Positions 1 to 9,948 are shown, counted from the stretch's first letter. The stretch: 64,000 nt of DNA from Rhizomys pruinosus (GCA_009823505.1 VZQC01013302.1:4243440-4307439), one strand, 5' to 3'. Notes: generated by a model not told the origin, from the sequence alone. A program made the numbers and translations.

Positions 1-545
1 CTTTGTGTATTTCATACATCATTATCCAATTCAGTTCAGGCATATTTCCCCTTCCCTTCCCCCCATCCCACCCCACCCCATCCCAGATCATGCATTCTGC
101 CATGACTGTCCTGCATCTTTCTCTCAGTTTTTTTTTCCATTTTTTAGCAATAGGTGATAATTTATGAGTACAGGCATCCTTCATGTATAACCAATTTGCA
201 AGCAGTTGTGCACAAACCCACACAGCCCCTTGGTCCCACCATCCAGCAGGGGGGACTTGTATGTTCAATCAAGTTGATCAAATGAGTGTCCAGGCTATAT
301 TGCTGTAGGTTCACCGTTCACCCCAATCACAGCCCTTACATTCTACCAAGCCCCGTCTTCTGCAGATTTTTCCCTAGGCTTAGACAAGGGGCACAGGTGG
401 ATGAGAAGCAAAACAGTCTACTTTCTCTGGAGCTGTTGTCTTGGACTCTGGTCACTTCTGGCTGTTTTCTTTCATGGGCTGACAGTTTGTCTAGCAATAT
501 TTAATTTCTTATGCAACCTTACATTCCTCAGGACAGAATTTGAAT
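1..545 (-). mobile_element. Composite retroposon, L1-like 3' tail (copy 1)
   Basis: The reverse complement matches the element at about 44,960-45,520 and, for its 3' part, 9,119-9,395. Read on the minus strand it has a body (about 505 down to 165) that I cannot assign to any known family, then an A-rich stretch, a G-rich block (about 50-90) and a terminus like the L1 3' ends elsewhere in this window. The left end is cut by the window edge. An open frame at 286-504 is antisense to the body; a similar frame is antisense in the 44,926-45,183 copy, so it follows the repeat and is not a gene. Family identity is unknown to me; the homology between copies is seen directly. Confidence 0.7.
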
Positions 546-573
546 GGGATTTCCTTTAAAAATCCTTTCTTCT

Positions 574-1010
574 GGGGCTGGAGAGATGGCCTAGTGGTTA
601 AGAGCGCCGACTGCTCTTGCAGAGGACCCGGGTTCGATCCCCAGCAACCACATGGTGGCTGAAAACCGTCTTTAACTCCAGTTCCAGGGGAATTCGACGT
701 CCTCTTCTGACCTCCGTGGCATTGCACGACACGGATGCACAAACCTGGATGCAGACAGTACATTCATACACATACTGGAGAGATGGCCTAGCGGTTAAGA
801 GCGCCGACCCGCTCTTGCAGAGGACCAGCGTTCGATCCCCAGCATCCACATGGCGGCTGAGAGCCATCTGTAACTCCAATTCCAGGAGAACTCCAGTTCC
901 AGGGGAATCCGACACCCTCTTCTGACCTCCGCGGCATTGCACGACATGGGTGCATAGAGCTACATGCAGACAGTACATTCATACACATAGAAAACAAACA
1001 AAAAAAAATT
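574..1010 (+). mobile_element. Head-to-tail dimer of B3-type SINEs
   Basis: Two B2/B3-type SINE monomers lie in tandem: 574-775 and about 776-1,005. Each has the tRNA-like head (ggctggagagatgg), a B-box-like gttcgatcccc and the B3 body with ggcattgcacgaca. The first monomer has no A-rich tail and the second lacks the leading G run, so they are fused directly. aatccttt at 561-568 recurs at 1,015-1,022 just after the second tail, consistent with one target duplication around the whole dimer. Translations of this region are SINE-derived. Confidence 0.85.
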
Positions 1011-1139
1011 TTTTAATCCTTTTTTTTTTCTCTTCCATTAAAATCTCATTGCAAGTATTCAGAATATTAGATATTGAATCCTAGAAGTAGAGTGAGTCTT
1101 GGTATATAGGTAAATTTATTTGACATTTTATAAGTTTAA

Positions 1140-1560
1140 AGAGCAAATACTTTACCACTGCATAGAACTCCATAGTGTAGATGTGCCACATTTTTATTAT
1201 CCACTCATCTGTTGTGGAACACTTAGGTTGCTTCCAGCTCTTCACTATTTTAAAGACAGCTGCAATTAATATGGTTATGCATATATGTCTGTAATATTTG
1301 AATCTTCTGGGTACATGCCCAGAAGTGGTATGACTGGGTCAAGTTGTACATTTATTTTAAGCCTTTTAAGAGTTCTCCACACTGTTTTCCACAGGGGTTG
1401 CATGAGTTTGTATTCCCACCAGCAGTGAGAGCCTGTTCCCCTTTCTGGAAGCCAGTATGCTAAGTGAAGTAACAAAGTCCCAGAAAGAAAAAGGGCCTAA
1501 TTGTGTACTTCATTTGTGGATCCCAGCAACAAATTCTTATATGTTAGTCAAGCCTGATGC
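1140..1560. mobile_element. L1 ORF2 3' fragment with 5' inversion
   Basis: Positions 1,140-1,448 read on the minus strand as the C-terminal part of L1 ORF2, matching 49,300-49,560 on the plus strand. From 1,449 the sequence switches to plus orientation and continues with the end of ORF2 (gaagccagtatgctaagtga) and the start of the 3' UTR. About 60 nt of ORF2 are missing at the switch. An inverted 5' part joined to a direct 3' part is the known product of twin priming during L1 insertion. A short minus-strand L1 3' UTR match at about 1,633-1,662 may be a further piece. Confidence 0.75.
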
Positions 1561-1664
1561 TACTATAGATATAACTTGAAGTTCATGTCTCTATTTTCCC
1601 AAGTTCCAAGATTTATGAGAAAGAATCAAACATGTCCTGCATCTTTTTCTGAGTCTTTCCATAT

Positions 1665-1704
1665 ATCATATATGATATATATGATATCACATATATCAAG
1701 TGAT

Positions 1705-1735
<31 letters not shown>

Positions 1736-1745
1736 TATCACTTGA
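1665..1745. repeat. AT-rich palindromic microsatellite
   Basis: A (TA)n tract is flanked by inverted copies of tcaagtgat and atcacttga, giving a long self-complementary sequence. Cruciform-prone AT palindromes of this kind are common mutable sites. No gene is implied. Confidence 0.7.
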
Positions 1746-2147
1746 ATGGAGGACTTTTATTTTTTTTTCCTAAAAGATGTCAATGTTTTTCCTTAAGGAA
1801 GTGTTTTGAAGGTTCCTCCTTGGCATCCCAAACAACCATCAAATCCTCGCACTTTTTGCTCCACATTGGGGTCCTTTCCTCCCATGGTCCCCCAAAAATG
1901 AAGTCCAGTAATCAAGTGCCCTGTCTTGATTCCCCTGCACTGGCCTCCAATGGATACATTCCGCAGGCAGTCCAAACAATGCAGTCCTTAACACTCTGAC
2001 GAGGGCTGAAATCCCCCTTTAGCTGTTAATCCAGCAGAGCTGGGCATGGCTCAAGTAGTCCCCCTTTGGCAAAGCTGAAGGTTTGGAGGATTCTTTGGGA
2101 GACATGAGTCCTCAGTTTTTACAATGTTTATCTAGTTATGTACTGAG
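1746..2147. other. Unidentified sequence, slightly GC-richer
   Basis: I recognise no SINE, L1 or gene here. Short open frames on both strands (1,742-1,999 plus; 1,793-1,975 minus) overlap and neither resembles a known protein. It may be an old repeat or unique sequence. Confidence 0.4.
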
Positions 2148-2350
2148 CATGTAGCTGAGTTGATGGAATACTAAAGGAACATTCATGAAGCATGGTGTTT
2201 GATCTCCAGCATAGTATAAACCAGTAGTAGTGGCAGAAATTCCAATAATCCCAGAACTCAAGGGCTAGATTCATGAGGATAAGAATGTTCAAGGTCATCT
2301 TTGGATGTTCAGGCCTAGCCTGTGATACATGAGACTGTTCTCAAGAAATA
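2148..2350 (+). mobile_element. B4-like SINE (ID half plus B1 half)
   Basis: An ID/tRNA-like first half ending at tgatctccagcat is followed by a degenerate B1-like half (ccaataatcccagaactcaa, then aggcctagcctg and gagactgttctcaagaaat). This order is that of B4 SINEs, which fuse ID and B1 parts. It is strongly diverged, so the call rests on order and short matches. Confidence 0.5.
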
Positions 2351-3550
2351 CAAAATCCTGCAGAATAGATAAAGGAAGCTCAGAGAAACGTTACTTATAA
2401 TAACATGATAGCTGGTTTGAAGAACTCAATTTAGCATCACCTGCCTCAGTGAAGATGTCACTGCAGCGAGTAGCCAACATTTAGAATTAAAAATAACTAA
2501 TGGGGTTGGCAGAGATAAGAATCAAATGAAAATAGAAGTAATTACTGCAGCAATGCTGAGATACAGGAATCTAGGAAATGAGCCAAGACAAATGTTATAG
2601 TAAGTATATGTTTTCAAAATGATGGATAGGTTAAGAAAATTTGGATGCCAAAAAAGTATTGTCATGCTAATTCTTGAATATGTAACTCAAGGCTAAAAAA
2701 TAAAAACCTTGTAAGGAAAAAAATCATAGTTGGCATGCAGAAAAATCAACATTCCCCAATTATTATTACTTTAAAAAATAAATGGTAATATTTTTATTTA
2801 AAAATTATATCTTATTTAACTTTGACAGATTTTATAATACTGTAACAATCACACATCAAGATAAGTCATTTCAATGTGTTAAATTTTAATGTAAATTAAT
2901 AGGGAGACCTTGAATTTACATTTTGACAGATAAGTATGCCTTCCCTAGACTTCTATAGAGGAATTTTATATACTTCATTGTAAGTGAAGAGGAGAGCTAT
3001 AAGAAGGTTTCCTAATTGCCTGCTGAATGTGGTTGCAATAAACAAAACCTCAGGTGGCTTTTGGCTTTTGTTTCGCAGGGTCTAAGTGTAAGGTTCATAG
3101 CCCACCTAAGTCTCAGGGATTCCAGGAAGCCAACTGAGGCTGAAGCTCTGAGAAAGTTCCTGTAACATCCTGCAATCATGCCTCATCTGATACAGTCATA
3201 AGCCTCAGCTTATCTGGAGGTGCTCCTCCTGATACCATCCACAGACCCTTGTATGCCTTATCCCCCACTTCCTCACCCCACACTTACGTTGTGATGCTTG
3301 GATATAACTGCCATCCTGGGGAACTATTCTAACTAACACAGGTCATCATAATCCAGACACAGGTAAACCAGCCCCCATGCCTAAAAACAAATCTGGATTT
3401 GTTTTTCAAACCTAACACTAAGCTTGCAAACTCATCTCTGAACTTGTCTGTGTCATTCCAGCTTCACTTAGCAATTTGAGTTAAAGGAACCAAACCTTAT
3501 TACTTTCTAATATAAATTTTGTACATTTACATTTTAGTACACATTTGCAT
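2351..3550. other. Intergenic, AT-rich, no recognised feature
   Basis: No coding potential or clear repeat is seen. The part at about 3,010-3,370 is richer in GC and might be an eroded LTR, but I found no terminal repeats or internal match. Confidence 0.5.
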
Positions 3551-3552
3551 TA

Positions 3553-3775
3553 TAATATTCCAGTTTAAAAATTTTTACATTTATTTGTGTTTATGTGTGT
3601 TTGGGGGATATGTGTCTGCCACAGTTTGTGTGTGTGTGTGTGTGTGTTTCTGTGTGTGTCTAAAACAGATAACAATGGTTCTTTCCTTCTACCATGTGGG
3701 ATCAAACTCAGGTTGTCAGGCTTAGCAACAGGTGCATTGTCCAACTTTGTCATCTAGCCAGCCTGATATTTCAAG
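3553..3775 (-). mobile_element. Degenerate tRNA-derived SINE with (TG)n
   Basis: On the minus strand the head reads ctggctagatgacaaagttg, followed by cctgacaacctgagtttgat, typical of a B2/B4-type tRNA-derived head. The tail contains a (TG)n tract at about 3,626-3,648 that is (CA)n on the element strand. Divergence is high. Confidence 0.55.
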
Positions 3776-4335
3776 CTTTAGAGCTTTTAAATTATTCTAC
3801 TTTCTTTCAAAATATATTTCTATACTTAAACTAACCACAAACTTTAATTGATAAATATATAACTTGGAAAGTTCATACAGCTATTAAAGATAATTTAACA
3901 CAAGGCTTAAACTCCATCTGATGATCATTTTATCACAAAATAATTGCAGATTCAATTTGAAAATCCCATCTTTTCTGCTTCCCACTGACTGTATTACATC
4001 AGTTTTTAGCTATTCCATTTACTCATTGTTAGCTTGAAGACTTTTGAACCACTGCAATAGTTGTGACAAACATGTACACAAAACCATAGCAAAACTAATC
4101 ACAAATATTTCATATACTAGTAAGCCTGTGGCTAGCTACAAATGTTGAGAATTTTACAGCAAAATTACCAATAAAGTGAATTTTCTTATTTTAATATTAA
4201 AATGAAGGATATTTGATAGAGTGAACAAAAACAGCATAAGAGTGATGATTTTCAGCAAAAGAAACTTCTAGTAAAACTTTCCATTCATTTTAGACTATCA
4301 GTGAAAGAAAAGAAAATGTAACAAATATGATAGAG
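3776..4335. other. Intergenic, AT-rich, no recognised feature
   Basis: Nothing beyond AT-rich background is seen on either strand. Confidence 0.5.
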
Positions 4336-4339
4336 GAAG

Positions 4340-4488
4340 TTTTTTTTTTTTTTTTTGGTCTTTTCGAGACAGGGTCTCCCTGTAGTCCCAGCTGTCCTGG
4401 AACTCACTCTGTAGACCAGCATCACAAAGATCCACATGCCTCTGCCTCCCAAATGCTAGGATTAAAGGCGTGCACCACCACGCCCGGC
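4340..4488 (-). mobile_element. B1 SINE
   Basis: Antisense B1 with its A-tail visible as poly-T at 4,340-4,356, then gagacagggtctccctgtag, tcctggaactcactctgtag, and ending at the 5' end of B1 (ccaccacgcccggc). A small internal deletion removes the aggctggccttgaact segment. B1 elements are 7SL RNA-derived and mobilised by L1. Confidence 0.93.
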
Positions 4489-4959
4489 GAGAAAGTATTT
4501 TCAAAGAAACTTCCTTACTTGGAGCCTACCTTTGAAAAGGAAAAGTTCCATTTCATATGAAGAAAGAGGCATGAAGGGTGTTCCTACTTTCAAATTTAAT
4601 CTGTCTCCACAGGTGATAGATACTACAGGAGCATGTCTGAGAGCATGTCACTCTAGAGCGTGTTGATCATTTTCCTAAAGCAATATATAGAAAAGATGGG
4701 CAGGGGAAGATATTGCCCAAGTTCAGATCAAGCGTATTCCACCATGCAGAAACTTCTTTCCCTAATGACAGGCCTGACAAACTGAGTTCATTCTAGCCAT
4801 CCATAGCAGGACAGTTTAAAGGGACACCTGCCCCTTGTATACTAATTTCCTTCACAAAATCTCTAAGCTTTTCTCCTCTACTGATACAATACCTTTTATC
4901 ATCCTTCATCATCTTTTACCCTAATGCAACTATACAATGTGTGTGTCTATTTGTGTGCT

Positions 4960-5002
<43 letters not shown>

Positions 5003-5714
5003 CAATAAGCACACATTTTCAAGGAATCGTTTAGGATTGTCTAAAATTACTGATTAAACATTATAAAAATTGAGCAAGAGATTTGTCCTGTGCCTTTTTT
5101 TTTTTTTTTACTTCCCACTGTATATAGAAAATTCAAGACTCACATGTTCTTATTGCTAGTAAGTCATTTCAAAGTTTCATCTTAATTGAGACAGAGATAT
5201 TAAGAGGATTATTTCTTTGGGTCCTTATTTTTTTAGTGTCACTTATTATAAAATCAAAAGCATGCCTTATTAACTGGCTCTGAAAGAGGAACAAAAGAAA
5301 ATCTAAGTACACTACATCTCGACAGCATCATCAATCGCATAATCTCTTTGGCAAACAAACCCAAACATAATTTCCCAGGATGTTGGAGCTCTGAACCTCC
5401 TTTCTGAAAGAACTTAGCAGTGTTTTTACTTTGTTTGCTTCTTTCCTAATGGAAAGGTGGATTCCTATTGATTTCTGTATCTCATTTGAATATATTCTCA
5501 AATGTTTCTGTACTTAACTATATAATCTATAGGTCCATGATCATAGACTAGTCTAAAGCTTCCAATAAAAAAAAAAAAAATTAAGGGAATCTGGATACCT
5601 GCATTCCAAAAAATAACAAGTTTGGGAAAGATGCATTCTTTGCCATAAAACCATTATTTTAACATAATCAAAAATAAAAGTAAAGTACTAGCATAAGTAG
5701 AAAGTGTATTCTTT
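4489..5714. other. Intergenic, with a (TG)n tract
   Basis: Unique AT-rich sequence. It contains a (TG)n microsatellite at about 4,960-5,000 and poly-T or poly-A runs near 5,094 and 5,566. No gene or larger repeat was recognised. Confidence 0.6.
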
Positions 5715-5731
5715 AAAGAACTTGGTTTCTT

Positions 5732-5979
5732 GGGGCTGGAGAGATGGCCTAGCGGTTAGGAGCGCCGACTCTCTTGCAGAGGACCCGGGTTCGATCCCCA
5801 GCACCCACATGGCGGCCGAGAGCCATCTGAAACTCCAATTCCAGGAGAACTCCAGTTCCAGGGGAATCCGACACCCTCTTCTGACCTCCGCGGCATTGCA
5901 CGACACGGGTGCACAGACCTGCATGCAGACAGTACATTCATACACATACAGAAATAAATAAAATTAATAAAAAAAAAAT
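5732..5979 (+). mobile_element. B3-type SINE with 17-bp target duplication
   Basis: A near-complete copy: head ggggctggagagatggccta, B-box-like gttcgatcccc, an internal repeated caattccaggagaactccag segment, and a tail of gaaataaataaaa. The flanks are a perfect 17-bp direct repeat, aaagaacttggtttctt, at 5,715-5,731 and 5,980-5,996. The intact head, tail and duplication suggest a fairly young insertion and give a good reference for the family in this genome. Confidence 0.95.
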
Positions 5980-5996
5980 AAAGAACTTGGTTTCTT

Positions 5997-7140
5997 TAAC
6001 TGCTTACAAAGAAGACACTAATGTTAATGATAAATTTGTTGTGGGAAGCTAGAAAATTATTTTTAATCTTTAGATATATCATATTAAACTTTTTAGGATA
6101 TATTCACACTGTTGCTGTTTTAAATTACATTGTGGTGACAATGATATTTTGCCTAACATTTTAGAATATAAACTCATACATATTGGTACTCTATATTTTA
6201 GGAAGTGAGAGATGAATAATCATGTGCAATTATTCTATGATTGTTTACTTATTTCTCTGTTTTCAATGTTCTTGGTGGAAAATGGAGAGTATATCTTCAA
6301 ACATAATCACTGGCAATTTAGAAATACACAATGCAATAATTTGACTAAAATGACTCAATCCGTTTTCTTCACGTGTTTGACAGTATGTATTGGAGACAGG
6401 GAGAAAAACAACATCATGTTACAAGAAGTCAGAGTCCGTGATTTGTAGCACCTTCTACTCATTCAAATTCCAAGATTTAAGTTTACCCTCAAACCTAGTA
6501 GGGTCATTTCTTCAAATGGGATTCTCCATGTTGCTTCTCAAAACTATTCTTAATTCTTCTGTATCTTTGAGCTTCAAATTGAACAAATTTTCTACACCCC
6601 ATAGTTTTCTAGGTCACTTTGTTTTGTATGAAAATAGAAAAATAAACCACATGAAAAGAACTAAAATTGGGTTATAAAGACAGAGAATGTATTGTACCTG
6701 TATAATATACAATCAATCCATTCTCTGGGATGTCTGCCCCAGATCTACAGGTGCATCTTGCTGTGCTTTGCTTATGACTTAACTGCATCATCCCAAAGGT
6801 TCCTGGGATTGGAGACTTGGGCCCATATTGGCACTTTAGTGAAGGAGCAGATTTTTAATAGATGGGGATTATATGGAGGTCAGTAATCACTTTGAATATC
6901 CTCTCAGAAGTAGTGTTCCTTTGATTTATTGAGTTCTCATCTGTGGCTTGTTACAAAAGCCTGGTCCCACATTGTTTTCAGAAATTCTAGCTAAATATAT
7001 CAGTCCCTTGCCTGCTGACGCATGAGCTCCTCCTATTGCCTTTGTGAACTTGGCCACTGTCAGATGCTATACTGTACCAGTAAGAGATGATGAAAAGGCA
7101 GAGGCAAGGCGGTAACTGGTTTGAAGTAACCCTGGGCTCT
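5997..7140. other. Intergenic, no recognised feature
   Basis: AT-rich sequence with short open frames (for example 6,212-6,448 and 6,390-6,677) that overlap in different frames and show no family resemblance. I regard them as chance. Confidence 0.5.
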
Positions 7141-7144
7141 ACCT

Positions 7145-7240
7145 TAGGCAAGATAAGTTAGTTTAGTGACAGAGTGCTTACCCAGCATGCCCTGAGCCTT
7201 GACTGTAGTGTGCAACACCACCAAAATACAATAAAGTAGC
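7145..7240 (+). mobile_element. Possible ID-like SINE
   Basis: gttagtttagtgacagagtg followed by cttacccagcatgccctgag resembles the ID/tRNA-Ala-derived head (usually a tagctcagtggtagagcgct stretch). A short A-rich end (caataaa) follows near 7,230. Divergent, low confidence. Confidence 0.4.
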
Positions 7241-7409
7241 AGAAAACATCATCTTGGAAGACACTGGCCCACCAACCAAACAACATCAGTGGCATATCTC
7301 CAGTGACCTAAAACCTGCCATTAAATGCGTATCCTGATATGGTGCCATGGGCTGGAGACTAAGCTTTAACACACAGACTTTCGAAAGATATTCCTTATGC
7401 AAATTGCAT

Positions 7410-7556
7410 TATATTTCTCTGATTATGATTATGAATATGAGATAATTGTTACATAAGATGTAAATTATATAGTAATATAGCGTGTTATTTAATACTTCAT
7501 CACTTATTTAATTAAATATATCATGCCAATGTATGTGTATGTATATGCACACATAT
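7410..7556 (+). repeat. Inverted duplication, left arm
   Basis: The reverse complement of this stretch recurs at 8,963-9,110 with few differences (for example a 2-nt gap near 9,000). It is AT-rich unique sequence and not a recognised repeat. The spacer of about 1.4 kb includes a B1 and a B3. Confidence 0.85.
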
Positions 7557-7564
7557 CCTTATAA

Positions 7565-7732
7565 TTTTTTTTTTTTTTTGGTCTTTTCGAGACAGGGTCT
7601 CCCTGTAGCCCCAGCTGTCCTGGAACTCCCTCTGTAGACCAGGCTGGCCTTGAACTCACAAAGATCTGCCTGCCTCTGCCTCCCGAGTTCTAGGGAGTTT
7701 TAGGATTAAAGGCGTGAGCCACCACGCCCTGC
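7565..7732 (-). mobile_element. B1 SINE
   Basis: Poly-T at 7,565-7,579, then gagacagggtctccctgtag, aggctggccttgaactcaca and the end ccaccacgccctgc. It carries an extra partial repeat near 7,685-7,705 (gagttctagggagttttagg), a small internal duplication. Confidence 0.93.
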
Positions 7733-7748
7733 ATAAAATTTTTTAAAT

Positions 7749-8013
7749 TATTTAAAAAATTATTTATTTATTTATTTGTTTGTTTATTTATTTATTTAAT
7801 GTGTACGAATGTACTGTCAGCATGTACGTTTGTGAACCGGTGTCCTGCATTGCCGCAGAGGTCAGAAGAGGGCGTCGGATTCCCCTGGAACTGGAGTTCT
7901 CCTGGAATTGGAGTTACAGACGGTTCTCAGCCATGTGGGTGCTGGGAATTGAACCTGGGTCATCTGCAAGAGTAGTCAGTGCTCTTAACCGCTAGGCCAT
8001 CTCTCCAGCCCCC
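7749..8013 (-). mobile_element. B3-type SINE
   Basis: Antisense copy with a (TTTA)n tail at about 7,760-7,800 and the head ccatctctccagcccc at the right end. It contains the internal ccagttct/cctggaattgg duplication seen in other copies. aaattttttaa at 7,737-7,747 recurs at 8,014-8,024 as a likely target duplication. Confidence 0.93.
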
Positions 8014-8703
8014 AAATTTTTTAATAGGATTATGAAGCATTGACAATCTGAGTTGATGAATTCTAGAATTCATGAGTCTAAAATTCTTGAGATGCTTGAA
8101 TTTTCCTTGTTCCTTAAACATAATATTCTAGAATTTAAATTCATTATATACTTAATGAAAAATATCTGCCACAGAATAAAAGTGTTCTCTGATTCGGTTT
8201 CTGACCACTGTTTAACCTGTGCACTTTCAGAATTCCTTGGAGCTATAAAGTGATTATAGGGCTTTAAGTAGTCTGACTATACTCTTGCTAGGTGAGAAAC
8301 CACTTTATGAAAATGAGGTCTTTGGAATATCTTGGAATAATTTCAATGCATACAATCTGTTTAGCATGATTCCAAAGTTTTGTCTTGCAATCAAGGTAGT
8401 TTTTCCATTGATTTATAGTTGGTATCTGCCAAGAGCTCCATTTATACTAGTTTCTCACTGGATTAGAAAGAGCAACCTGATTTTTAAAAAAGCAAATGCC
8501 AAAGATTTTCATTAGTATTTATTTATCCCTAGGATAACTGAAGCTATCTTGATAACTTGATAATTCTACAATGCTTAGGAAACCTCAGCTACAAGTAGGT
8601 TCTGGTTCTGTTCTGTCTCTGAATGTGCACCACAAGAGTTACTTTACAGAGAAACTCATCTGTTAGCTCATCCAAAGTGAGAGAAGCATTTATTGAGGTC
8701 CTG
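8014..8703. other. Intergenic, no recognised feature
   Basis: AT-rich sequence. Small open frames (8,053-8,253; 8,285-8,515) have no recognisable product. Confidence 0.5.
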
Positions 8704-8888
8704 TGAAATATGTCAGTAGATAAGGGTGCTTGCCACCAAGGCTGACATCCTGAGTTCAACCCCCAAGACCTACATTGTGGGAAAATATAAGTTATGCCTT
8801 CCTGCAAGTTCTCAACAGACCATAAACTCCATGATGTGGCACACACACTTCTTCACATATACACATGCAACAAAATAATAAAAAAAAT
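8704..8888 (+). mobile_element. Degenerate tRNA-derived SINE
   Basis: gtcagtagataagggtgctt, then gctgacatcctgagttcaac and a tail of cacatgcaacaaaataataa match the general plan of the tRNA-derived SINE at 9,770-9,930. It is more diverged than the B3 copies. Confidence 0.6.
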
Positions 8889-8962
8889 ACAATATATATC
8901 ATATATATCAATATATATTATATATATCATATATCAATATATATTAAATATATCATGCCAAT
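8889..8962. repeat. (TA)-rich degenerate microsatellite
   Basis: Repeated atatatatca units leading into the inverted duplication arm. Low complexity. Confidence 0.7.
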
Positions 8963-9110
8963 GTATGTGCATATACATACACATACATTGGCATGATATA
9001 TTTAATTAAATAAGTGATGAAATATTAAATAACATACACTATATTACTATATAATTTACATCTTATGTAACAATTATCTCATATTATTACAGGTCATAAT
9101 CAGAGAAATC
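8953..9110 (-). repeat. Inverted duplication, right arm, with inner hairpin
   Basis: 8,963-9,110 is the reverse complement of about 7,410-7,556. At its inner edge there is also a perfect 19-bp hairpin: tatcatgccaatgtatgtg at 8,953-8,971, a 10-nt loop, and the complement at 8,982-9,000. The motif around catgccaatgtatgtg is therefore present three times in alternating orientations, as expected from template switching. Confidence 0.85.
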
Positions 9111-9118
9111 AGAGAAAT

Positions 9119-9395
9119 AACCCATGAGCTGTGTGGGTTTAGGCACAACTGCTTGCAAATTAGTTTTACATGAAGGATGCTTGTACTCATAAATTATCAC
9201 TTATTGTTAAAAAATGAAAAAAAAAAAACAGAGAAAGATGTAGGAAAGTTACGGCAGAATGCATGATCTGGGATGGGTTAGGGTGGGATGGGGGGAAGGG
9301 AAAGGGAAATATGCCTGAACTGAATTGGAAAATGATGTATGAAATACACAAAGCATCAATAAGAAATGAAAATTAAAACAAACAAACAAATCGTC
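9119..9395 (+). mobile_element. Composite retroposon 3' part (copy 2)
   Basis: Starts inside the body (gagctgtgtgggtttaggca) and continues through the A-rich stretch, G-rich block and L1-like terminus catcaataagaaatgaaaat. It matches 45,238-45,520 and the reverse complement of 1-230. 5'-truncated. Confidence 0.75.
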
Positions 9396-9482
9396 AATGG
9401 CTTTGGAAAGCACTGTTTTATGGTGCCTAGCATTTAGGAATCCTTAAAATTACATGCATGGGAGAGGAGAGGGTGATGGTTG

Positions 9483-9631
9483 ATGAAGAAGCTGTACATC
9501 GGGAACCTGAGCCCCGCCGCCACCACCGACGACCTCGGGCAGTCTTCACGGACAGGTCGTGCTCAAATCTGGCTACGCCTTCGTGGACTACTCGGATCAG
9601 AACTGGGCCATCCGCGCCATCAAGACCCTCT
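9483..9631 (+). pseudogene. IGF2BP2: IGF2BP2 exon-1 pseudogene fragment
   Basis: From the ATG at 9,483 the translation begins [18 protein letters not shown], the start of the first RRM domain of the IGF2BP (IMP) RNA-binding proteins and closest to IGF2BP2. After that codon block a deletion shifts the frame; the next frame, from 9,550, reads [20 protein letters not shown] and then IRAIKTLSG, again IGF2BP2-like and including the RNP1-type GYAFV core. Similarity stops after LSG, near what I recall as the exon 1/2 boundary of this family. The parent binds IGF2 and other mRNAs in the cytoplasm. This copy is about 50 residues of a protein of roughly 600, is frameshifted and cannot be functional. 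GC content is far above the surroundings. Confidence 0.88.
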
Positions 9632-9769
9632 CGGGATGGCCTACAAGGGTCCTCCTTCCATGACCGAGTGCTTGGCTTGGGACTAGTCTGAACACACATG
9701 CTATACTACATGTTCTTTCCATGTAGAGACTTCATGCCCAAAGCATACAAGTCCAAGAAATGTATTATT

Positions 9770-9932
9770 GCACTAATGGTCATCAAGCCTGACGACCTCA
9801 GTTTGATACTTGGGATATACAACCTGAAGGAAGATAACCAACTCCCGTGGCTTGTCCTCTGGCCTTCACTCATGCATCATGGTATGTGCACAGACAGACA
9901 GACACACAGTAAATAAATAAATAAAATTTAAT
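9770..9932 (+). mobile_element. tRNA-derived SINE at the chimera's 3' end
   Basis: gcctgacgacctcagtttga, then aagataaccaactcccgtgg, gtcctctggccttcactcat and an (AATA)n tail follow the plan of B2/B3/B4-type SINEs. Its head is incomplete. The downstream copy of the target duplication lies directly after its A-rich tail, so it forms the 3' end of the retroposed unit. Confidence 0.65.
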
Positions 9933-9948
9933 TAAAAAATTACATGCA

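Larger units (their letters stand above)
9446..9948 (+). mobile_element. Retroposed chimera: IGF2BP2-like exon plus SINE tail
   Basis: aaaattacatgca at 9,446-9,458 recurs at 9,936-9,948 and flanks the whole segment. The left copy is preceded by TT, giving the L1 endonuclease-type site TT/AAAA. Inside, in order, are an IGF2BP2-like first coding exon (about 9,475-9,631), about 140 bp of unrecognised sequence, and a SINE with an aataaataaataaaa tail (about 9,770-9,935). The layout suggests one transcript containing exon 1 and a SINE-terminated end, copied by the L1 machinery. The TSD and homology are seen; the transcript history is inferred. Confidence 0.7.

Noticed and set aside
286..504. 72-codon frame with a similar frame at 44,926-45,183
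   Set aside because: Both are antisense to copies of the same retroposon; similarity follows from the repeat, and both frames differ at their ends.
5732..5810. tRNA-like sequence with A- and B-box-like motifs
   Set aside because: It is the head of a B3 SINE, with a SINE body, A-tail and target duplication, not a tRNA gene. The same applies to the other B3 copies.
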